From positions 6,262,001-6,326,000 of the forward strand of contig NZ_CP043450.1 of the NCBI RefSeq assembly GCF_003286415.2: a DNA stretch of 64,000 bases, in the 5' to 3' direction. Source of the stretch: Mucilaginibacter rubeus. Its GTDB lineage: Bacteria > Bacteroidota > Bacteroidia > Sphingobacteriales > Sphingobacteriaceae. Position 1 is the stretch's first letter. The number at the start of each line of letters is the position of its first letter. Shown piece after piece: positions 57,828-64,000 of this stretch. The notes below the pieces were generated by a model. It saw only the letters and a program-made list of their open reading frames with translations. It did not search any database and was not told the origin of the DNA. Both the position numbers and the translations under genes were made by a program.

Positions 57828-59690
57828 ATGTTTAGGAAATATAATGTAATTGTAGTTGGTGCGGGGCATGCGGGCTGTGAAGCTGCCGCTGCTGCTGCCA
57901 ACTTAGGTTCATCAGTATTACTGATAACCATGAATATGGGTACTCTTGCTCAGATGAGCTGCAACCCTGCTATGGGCGGTGTAGCCAAGGGACAGATAGT
58001 ACGTGAAATAGATGCGTTGGGAGGATATTCGGGCATTATAACTGATAAAACATCTATCCAATTCAGGATGCTTAACCAGTCAAAAGGCCCTGCGATGTGG
58101 AGCCCACGCGCTCAAAGCGACCGCATGAGGTTTGCCGAAGAGTGGCGTTTATCCTTAGAGCGTACTCCTAATGTCGATTTTTGGCAGGATACCGTAACCT
58201 CATTATTGGTAAAAAACAACACCGTTTGTGGTGTACGTACTTCCATAGGTATCGAAATTGAAGCGGATGCAGTAGTATTAACCAACGGGACTTTCCTGAA
58301 TGGTGTGATCCATATTGGTGAAAAAAAGTTTGGCGGAGGCCGTACAGGTGAGAAAGCAGCTACCGGTTTAACCGAGCAATTGGTGGAGTTAGGCTTTGAA
58401 GCAGGCCGTATGAAGACCGGTACCCCACCCCGTGTAGATGGCCGCAGTCTTAACTATAGCCTGATGGAAGAGCAATGGGGAGACCCTATAAGGGGTAAAT
58501 TTTCCTTCACCGATGTACCTTTTATAGAAGAGCAACGCTGCTGCTGGATTACCTATACTAACACTGATGTACACGAAACTTTGAAAGAAGGCTTCGAAAA
58601 ATCGCCGATGTTTACCGGCCGCATCAAAGGTTTAGGCCCGCGTTATTGTCCATCAATTGAAGACAAGATCAACCGTTTTGCTGAGCGTGACCGTCACCAA
58701 ATTTTTGTTGAACCGGAAGGATTGAATACAGTTGAGATCTACGTAAATGGTTTCTCTACCTCCCTGCCTGAGGATGTACAATACAAAGCACTGACCAAAA
58801 TCCCGGGATTTGAAAATGCGAAAATGTTCAGGCCAGGCTATGCTATCGAATACGATTTCTTCCCTCCTACACAATTAGGCTTAACGCTGGAGACTAAACA
58901 GATCAGCAACCTATACTTCGCCGGGCAAATCAATGGCACTACCGGCTATGAGGAAGCGGCATCACAAGGCTTTATTGCGGGTATCAACGCGCACCAAAAA
59001 ATCAATGATAAACATGAGTTGATCCTGAAAAGATCAGAATCATATATAGGTGTTTTGATAGACGACCTGGTGACCAAAGGTACGGAAGAGCCTTACCGCA
59101 TGTTCACTTCAAGAGCCGAGCACCGCTTGTTATTACGCCAGGATAATGCTGATATCAGGCTCTCTCCTATGGGTCATGAGTTAGGCCTGATTAGTGATGA
59201 ACGTTTGGAAAAGGTAAACCAAAAAGTAAAAAACTCCGACGACATTGTAGCTTATACCAAAAGCAAGTCAATCGATCCTTCAACGGTAAATGGCCTGTTA
59301 GAAGAATTAGGCACCAGCGCGCTTACACAAAGTAATAAGCTATTCAATTTATTGAGCCGCCCACAGGTTACTTTTGATGATCTTAAAAAAGCAGACGCTC
59401 CTTTGGCAGAACTATTCTCGGCCTATGATAAAGAAACTATTGAGCAGGCTGAAATAAAAATCAAATATGAGAGTTATTTCATCAAAGAGATGGAGATTGT
59501 AGACAAGATGAAAAAAATGGAAGACCGTGAGATCAATCCAAATTTTGATTATCACACTTTGGTGTCGTTGTCAAAAGAGGCCCGTGAAAAATTGATGCGG
59601 ATAAAACCGCGCACTTTAGGTCAGGCATCACGCATATCAGGCGTTTCGCCGTCCGATATCTCTGTTTTAATGGTTCACGTATCAAGATAA
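57828..59690 (+). CDS. mnmG: tRNA uridine-5-carboxymethylaminomethyl modification enzyme MnmG (GidA)
   Basis: A 620-residue FAD-dependent enzyme that, with MnmE, makes cmnm5U34 in tRNA wobble positions. The N-terminal FAD-binding motif is VVGAGHAGCEAAAAAANLG; MSCNPAMGGVAKGQIVREIDALGG and GTFLNGVIHIGEKKFGGGR follow, then RPGYAIEYDFFPPTQLGLTLETK, FAGQINGTTGYEEAASQGFIAGINA and TSRAEHRLLLRQDNADIRLSP, all gold-standard MnmG blocks. The length is normal. It is preceded by two parS-like sites and its own SD. In many bacteria this gene sits near the replication origin. Confidence 0.97.
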   Translation: MFRKYNVIVVGAGHAGCEAAAAAANLGSSVLLITMNMGTLAQMSCNPAMGGVAKGQIVREIDALGGYSGIITDKTSIQFRMLNQSKGPAMWSPRAQSDRMRFAEEWRLSLERTPNVDFWQDTVTSLLVKNNTVCGVRTSIGIEIEADAVVLTNGTFLNGVIHIGEKKFGGGRTGEKAATGLTEQLVELGFEAGRMKTGTPPRVDGRSLNYSLMEEQWGDPIRGKFSFTDVPFIEEQRCCWITYTNTDVHETLKEGFEKSPMFTGRIKGLGPRYCPSIEDKINRFAERDRHQIFVEPEGLNTVEIYVNGFSTSLPEDVQYKALTKIPGFENAKMFRPGYAIEYDFFPPTQLGLTLETKQISNLYFAGQINGTTGYEEAASQGFIAGINAHQKINDKHELILKRSESYIGVLIDDLVTKGTEEPYRMFTSRAEHRLLLRQDNADIRLSPMGHELGLISDERLEKVNQKVKNSDDIVAYTKSKSIDPSTVNGLLEELGTSALTQSNKLFNLLSRPQVTFDDLKKADAPLAELFSAYDKETIEQAEIKIKYESYFIKEMEIVDKMKKMEDREINPNFDYHTLVSLSKEAREKLMRIKPRTLGQASRISGVSPSDISVLMVHVSR

Positions 59691-59805
59691 CACGTAAATA
59701 ACTGATAATTAATTGATTATAAAATATCCTTTAAAATCGATTATTTTTAATTTTTAATAGTACTTGTTATAAAAACATAAAAATCGCTTATATCGCCTAA
59801 AAACC

Positions 59806-61446
59806 ATGTTAAATACAAAATCGGCTATTTTTTACAAAAATTCGTTACTGATTTTTATCGTTTTATTCATTTTTGGATGCGCGGCCCAACAACCACCGCA
59901 AGGAGGGCCGCGCGACCAGACTCCGCCCAAATTAGTGAAGGCAATTCCCGGAAATAAAACCAGGAATTTTAATGCCAAACAAATCGACCTTGAATTTGAT
60001 GAGTTTATCAAACTCACCAACGCTTACCAGGAGATTAGCATGAGCCCGGCTATGGAAAAACAACCCGAGTACTCATCCAACAAAAGAAAATTAAAAATCG
60101 AGTTTAAAGACACCCTTCTGAAAAATACAACTTACGTTATCAATTTTGGGAAGGCGATACAAGATGTGAACGAAAGTAACATCCTAAAAAATTTCACTTA
60201 CGTTTTTTCGACAGGCAGTCATATCGACTCGTTGAGCATTAGCGGTTCTGTCACCAACACGCTCACCCAGGAAAAAGAGAAAGACGTATTAGTATTTATT
60301 TTCCCGGTGAAACAGGATACACTCTTCGGAAAAAAGAAGCCATCCATTTTCGCACTTACGGATTCATCAGGAAATTTTGCTTTGAATAATCTGCGTGAAG
60401 ACGACTATCGGATCTACGCCTTAAAAGAAGCAAGCCCGGATAAAATATTTAACCGCGATGACGAACTGATCGCCTTCCTTAAAAAACCGATCCATCTTAG
60501 GGCCGATACTTCAAACATTCAATTAAACTTATTTAAGCAGGATCCTGAAAAATTCAGAGTATCAGAAAAGCGTTTTGATACCGACGGAAAATTACTGTTG
60601 GTTTTCAATAAAGGTTTAACGCAGCCGGCCGTTAAGATCCTCTACCCTTCTGACGTAGATAACCGGAAACAAGTATCCTTTTCCCGTACCAAGGATACCG
60701 CATCTGTTTACCTGCGCAACATGAACTTTGATTCGTTAAGGGTAGCCATATTTGATAAGGGTAAAGCGATAGATACTATTTACCAATTAAAGCGTAAAAA
60801 CGAAAGCTTTACACGCACTTTAACGGCAAGTTACAATATTGGTAACGATAGCAAACTAAAACCCGGCAGCAACCTGGTAGTCACTGCAAGCATTCCTATT
60901 GAAAGCTTCGACCAATCCCAAATTACTTTAAATGAGGATTCGGTTGCCACAAGCGATTATACCATTCAAAAAGATACGGGAAATTATAAACTGCTTAACA
61001 TAAAATACCGCTGGCGGGAAGCAAGTAAATACGAGTTGATAATTAACGATGGCGCTTTAACCGATATTTACGGCGATAAGAATAAACGCTTATCCAAAAA
61101 ATTCCAAATCAATAAGCTCGACAATTATAGCCAGCTTACTGTGAAGCTAACCGTTCCCGATACGGCAAAAGCATATGTCGTTGAGCTTTTAAGCGAAGAC
61201 AAAAAGCTTATTCAAAGTGATGCCATTACTAAAAGTACCTCGCTGGTTTATAAGGGTATTTTGGCAGCCAAATATTACGTCAGGATCATTTATGATGAAA
61301 ACAAAAACGGTAAATGGGATAGCGGTAACGTAAAGCTAAAACGGCAACCCGAAAATATCTGGCTGAACGAAAAACTCATCACCCTGCGGCCAAACTGGGA
61401 AGCCGAAGAAACGGTCACTATTCCAAAAGAAAAAGTTACTCCTTAA
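59806..61446 (+). CDS. Ig-like domain lipoprotein
   Basis: A 546-residue lipoprotein: the signal ends FIFGCAAQQ with lipobox Cys 25. Residues about 40-140 resemble an Ig-like (SbsA_Ig) domain with PPKLVKAIPGNKTRNFNAKQIDLEFDEFIKL and KNFTYVFSTG. The rest is a series of beta-sandwich-like repeats (about 145-540), including a segment with GNFALNNLREDDYRIYALKE and YYVRIIYDENKNGKWDSGN, similar to CarboxypepD_reg-type modules. It is an envelope protein with a role in surface architecture that is unknown. It overlaps the convergent gene by 11 bases. Confidence 0.8.
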   Translation: MLNTKSAIFYKNSLLIFIVLFIFGCAAQQPPQGGPRDQTPPKLVKAIPGNKTRNFNAKQIDLEFDEFIKLTNAYQEISMSPAMEKQPEYSSNKRKLKIEFKDTLLKNTTYVINFGKAIQDVNESNILKNFTYVFSTGSHIDSLSISGSVTNTLTQEKEKDVLVFIFPVKQDTLFGKKKPSIFALTDSSGNFALNNLREDDYRIYALKEASPDKIFNRDDELIAFLKKPIHLRADTSNIQLNLFKQDPEKFRVSEKRFDTDGKLLLVFNKGLTQPAVKILYPSDVDNRKQVSFSRTKDTASVYLRNMNFDSLRVAIFDKGKAIDTIYQLKRKNESFTRTLTASYNIGNDSKLKPGSNLVVTASIPIESFDQSQITLNEDSVATSDYTIQKDTGNYKLLNIKYRWREASKYELIINDGALTDIYGDKNKRLSKKFQINKLDNYSQLTVKLTVPDTAKAYVVELLSEDKKLIQSDAITKSTSLVYKGILAAKYYVRIIYDENKNGKWDSGNVKLKRQPENIWLNEKLITLRPNWEAEETVTIPKEKVTP

Positions 61447-61948
61447 ACCAGCCGGAGTACATAATATAATTTTGAGGCAATTGCTTCAACATAGCCCTTT
61501 GCTCATCAGTAAGGGGCTTTATTTTTTTTGCAGGAATACCGGCATATAAATACCCTGACTCACAGATGGTATTTTCCAACACCACAGCACCTGCAGCTAT
61601 GATCACAAACTCATTTACAACCGCGTGATCCATCACAATAGCACCCATGCCTACCAAAGTATGGTCGTGCAGAGTACAGCCGTGTACAAGCGCGTTATGC
61701 CCTATAGAAACACTGTTACCTATATTGGTTGGGGCTTTCAAATAAGTAGCATGGATCACCGCGCCATCCTGAATATTGGTATTATTACCTATTTTAATAT
61801 AATGGACATCGCCACGGATCACGGCGTTAAACCATACCGAACAATTATCACCCATCACCACATCCCCAACTATAGTACAGTTTTCGGCAATAAAACAATC
61901 ATTACCCCAAACAGGGCTTTTATCTTTTACAGGCAAAATAACAGGCAT
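61436..61948 (-). CDS. Gamma-class carbonic anhydrase-like protein
   Basis: A 170-residue left-handed beta-helix protein of the gamma-CA/PaaY group. Hexapeptide repeats: GDVVMGDNCSVWFNAVIRGDVHYIKIG, NTNIQDGAVIHATY, VSIGHNALVHGCTLHDHTLVGMGAIVMDHAVV. The histidines expected to bind zinc are H (in VIHAT), H (in SIGHNALVHGC). Activity as carbonic anhydrase is uncertain for many members. It converges on the Ig-like gene with an 11-base overlap. Confidence 0.93.
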   Translation of the reverse strand: MPVILPVKDKSPVWGNDCFIAENCTIVGDVVMGDNCSVWFNAVIRGDVHYIKIGNNTNIQDGAVIHATYLKAPTNIGNSVSIGHNALVHGCTLHDHTLVGMGAIVMDHAVVNEFVIIAAGAVVLENTICESGYLYAGIPAKKIKPLTDEQRAMLKQLPQNYIMYSGWFKE

Positions 61949-61976
61949 AGATTAATTATTAAATGGTAATTTAAAA

Positions 61977-62010
61977 ATCCGAAATCTAAATTCCGAAATC
62001 CGAAATTTTA
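61977..62010. repeat. Short tandem repeat CCGAAATCT/CCGAAATC
   Basis: ATCCGAAATCTAAATTCCGAAATCCGAAAT consists of near-repeated CCGAAAT units. It sits before tRNA-Gly; a role is not evident. Confidence 0.5.
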
Positions 62011-62032
62011 GTTATGTTTGAATATAAAATAA

Positions 62033-62105
62033 GCGAAAATAGCTCAGTCGGTAGAGCGTCAGTTTCCCAAACTGAAGGCCGCGGGTTCGAATCCCGTTTT
62101 TCGCT
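62033..62105 (+). tRNA. tRNA-Gly (anticodon CCC)
   Basis: Acceptor GCGAAAA/TTTTCGC with discriminator T, D arm AGCTCAGTCGGTAGAGC, anticodon stem TCAGT/ACTGA with loop TTCCCAA (anticodon CCC), T arm GCGGG-TTCGAAT-CCCGT. CCA is not encoded. A family A repeat follows. Confidence 0.95.
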
Positions 62106-62131
62106 CACTCACAAAATTTTCCTTAAACAAT

Positions 62132-62213
62132 CGTCATTGCGAGGTAGGAAGCAATCGCGAGCTGTACAGGGCGGACCTGCTTGTAGGGGATTGCTTCGTA
62201 CCTCGCAATGACG
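62132..62213. repeat. Dispersed palindromic repeat, family A copy 6
   Basis: CGTCATTGCGAGGTAGGAAG and GTACCTCGCAATGACG ends, inner arms GCAATCGCGAG and GGGGATTGC. It forms an almost complete hairpin between tRNA-Gly and nadB and may act as a terminator for both. Confidence 0.8.
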
Positions 62214-62232
62214 GTTTATATATTTACTTTTT

Positions 62233-63825
62233 TTAAAATACCGTATCCTGTACCTTATCAGCATGTTCAGGATAATCAGTAGTGTAATGCAATCCTCTAC
62301 TCTCCTTACGTAGCATAGCCGATTTTACTACAATAAATGAAACCTGGATCAGGTTACGTAGCTCGCAAAGTTTTACAGAAAGCTTTGTTTTTTTATAGAA
62401 ATCTTCAGTCTCTTCATATAATAATTTCAACCTGCGCAAGGCCCTATCCAGCCTGAAATCCGAACGGACAATACCCACATAGTCATTCATTAACTTCTGC
62501 ATTTCGCGCACGTTGTGGGTCACCAGGATATCCTCATTTGACAGCTGAACACCTTTCTCATCCCAGTCAGGAATATTATCCGGGATCACATTATTTTCAA
62601 ATTGTTTGATGGCATCTTCATAAATGCGATGCGCAAAAACCAGCGCCTCCAGTAACGAATTTGAAGCTAAACGATTTGCTCCATGCAGGCCTGTTGACGA
62701 ACATTCGCCGCAGGCATATAATCTTAATATAGATGACTGGCCAACATGATCAACCAAAATACCGCCACACATATAATGACAAGCCGGCGCAACCGGGATC
62801 ATATCCTTAGTCATATCAATACCAATTTCCAAACATTTAGCATAGATATTAGGGAAATGGTTCAGGATATCTTTCTTACTGCGATGCCTTACATCTAAAT
62901 AAACAAAGTCCTCACCTGATTTTTTTATTTCGGCATCAATAGCCCTTGCAGTAATATCACGGGGCGCTAATGATTTACGCTCGTCATACTCGTGCATAAA
63001 TTCTTCACCATTGGTACGTTTCAACACACCTCCAAAACCACGTACAGCTTCAGATATCAGGAATGATGGATATTCACCAGGATTATATAAGGCTGTAGGG
63101 TGGAATTGCATGAACTCCATATTACGTACTTTACCTTTTGCACGATAAACCATAGCGATGCCGTCACCGGTAGCAATGGTTGGGTTGGTAGTAACCGCAT
63201 AAATATGCCCTGCCCCACCTGCAGCCATTACGGTAACCTTCGAAAGAATCTTTTCAACAATCTTGGTCTCTGTATTAAAGGCATAAATCCCGAAGCAGGT
63301 AATATCGGTACTTGATTTACCCACCAGCTCACCTAAATGGTGCTGTGTGATCAGGTCGACAGCAAAATAATGCGTAAGTATCTCAATATTAGGGTTTTTA
63401 TGAATTTCCTCCAAAAGCGAACGCTCTATCTCCCAGCCAGTTACATCTTTATAATGCAATACACGAAACTCGGAATGCCCACCCTCTTTGGCCAGGTCAT
63501 AAACACCTTCATTAGTCTTGTCGAAATTGGTTCCGTAATCAATTATTTCGTTAATACGCGCCGGACCTTCTTTAACAACAGCTTCAACAACTTCACGGTC
63601 GCAAAGGCCATCTCCACTTATTAAGGTGTCCTGGATATGTTTTTCAAAAGAATCCTCTTTTTTATCCACAACAACCGCAACGCCTCCCTGGGCATATTTG
63701 GTGTTGGATTCATCTTCGTTAGATTTTGTAACTATCAGAACCTTACCATGCTTCGCGGCCTTGAGCGCAAAACTTAATCCGGCAATTCCTGAACCCACTA
63801 CAAGGAAATCAACAGTTCGGGTCAT
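62233..63825 (-). CDS. nadB: L-aspartate oxidase
   Basis: A 530-residue flavoenzyme that oxidises L-aspartate to iminoaspartate, the first step of NAD synthesis. The FAD motif is VVGSGIAGLSFALKAA (start), then TKYAQGGVAVV, GGAGHIYAVTTNPTIATGDGIAMVYRAKGKVRNMEFMQFHPTAL, MCGGILVDH, and CGECSSTGLHGANRLASNSLLEALVFAHRIYEDA, the NadB blocks with the substrate-binding residues. The C-terminal helical domain is present (MQKLMNDYVGIVRSD). No nadA or nadC lies nearby. The length and motifs are complete. Confidence 0.95.
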   Translation of the reverse strand: MTRTVDFLVVGSGIAGLSFALKAAKHGKVLIVTKSNEDESNTKYAQGGVAVVVDKKEDSFEKHIQDTLISGDGLCDREVVEAVVKEGPARINEIIDYGTNFDKTNEGVYDLAKEGGHSEFRVLHYKDVTGWEIERSLLEEIHKNPNIEILTHYFAVDLITQHHLGELVGKSSTDITCFGIYAFNTETKIVEKILSKVTVMAAGGAGHIYAVTTNPTIATGDGIAMVYRAKGKVRNMEFMQFHPTALYNPGEYPSFLISEAVRGFGGVLKRTNGEEFMHEYDERKSLAPRDITARAIDAEIKKSGEDFVYLDVRHRSKKDILNHFPNIYAKCLEIGIDMTKDMIPVAPACHYMCGGILVDHVGQSSILRLYACGECSSTGLHGANRLASNSLLEALVFAHRIYEDAIKQFENNVIPDNIPDWDEKGVQLSNEDILVTHNVREMQKLMNDYVGIVRSDFRLDRALRRLKLLYEETEDFYKKTKLSVKLCELRNLIQVSFIVVKSAMLRKESRGLHYTTDYPEHADKVQDTVF

Positions 63826-64000
63826 GTTTTATATGAAATGTGTGTAAAAGTAGTACTAATGTTAATAACAGCTGTAAAACCTGTTAAGTTTATGTAAACA
63901 AAAAGTGAAAAATAGTTTACAGTGTGTATAACTCCCTTTCTCAGGTCGAATATCAATATTTTTTGATCGACTTTTCCGACACTTTAGTCATAAAGCTAAC

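Noticed and set aside
2952..62213. The dispersed repeats as a CRISPR array
   Set aside because: Copies are many kilobases apart, palindromic over their whole length and not separated by regular spacers.

Overview
The window looks like chromosomal DNA of a Bacteroidetes bacterium, most likely a Sphingobacteriaceae member close to Mucilaginibacter or Pedobacter. This is inferred from gene families (DUF4175 protein, EpsC-type CysE, GH97, GH30/GH16 lipoproteins, AsmA-like GT51 protein), from weak or absent Shine-Dalgarno sequences, and from several TAnnTTTG promoter boxes. No database search was possible, so family names rest on motifs read by eye.

Layout. 0-9.8 kb: a truncated HAD phosphatase, a cysteine-synthesis pair (cysE-cysM), an NTF2-like protein, an EamA exporter, a secreted glutathione peroxidase, then ybeY, an RsbW-like ATPase and a giant coiled-coil DUF4175 protein. 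10-15 kb: a PAS-like membrane protein, tRNA-Pro, and a cell-surface group (glycan-related protein, Wzz-like protein, OmpA). 15-19.3 kb: an AT-rich accessory stretch with a possible defence-type protein (deoxyribosyltransferase/TIR-like domain plus a beta-rich domain) and several small orphan genes. 19.2-21.8 kb: an ArsR-controlled operon (ArsR, SRPBCC, DoxX, YdeI-like, DUF4256) with a palindromic operator over its promoter. 22-31 kb: a conserved unknown protein, two haem/P460-type envelope proteins, a beta-lactamase-like hydrolase, an HMA-AraC regulator with an HMA-MauE membrane protein, a response regulator and a LacI regulator. 31-39 kb: nitroreductase, AsmA-GT51 protein, Mrp and NifU Fe-S proteins, and a modABC molybdate transporter.

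39.3-51.4 kb is a polysaccharide-degradation region: two GH30 enzymes, a GH16 enzyme, an outer-membrane barrel protein and a GH97 enzyme, interrupted by an IS4-family insertion sequence. The GH30/GH16 combination suggests beta-1,3/1,6-glucan (laminarin or fungal wall) as substrate. There is no SusC/SusD pair. Between the GH30 genes lies the most unusual gene of the window: a 7TM-DISM membrane receptor whose cytoplasmic tail is the zinc-ribbon and helical module of an IS1595-type transposase.

51.5-64 kb: an MCE/Mla lipid-transport operon, pirin, an ABC-F ATPase, mnmG preceded by three perfect GTTCCACGTGGAAC palindromes (parS-like), an Ig-like lipoprotein, a gamma-carbonic anhydrase, tRNA-Gly and nadB. 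The intergenic spaces carry at least two families of dispersed palindromic repeats, each with four or more copies in this window.
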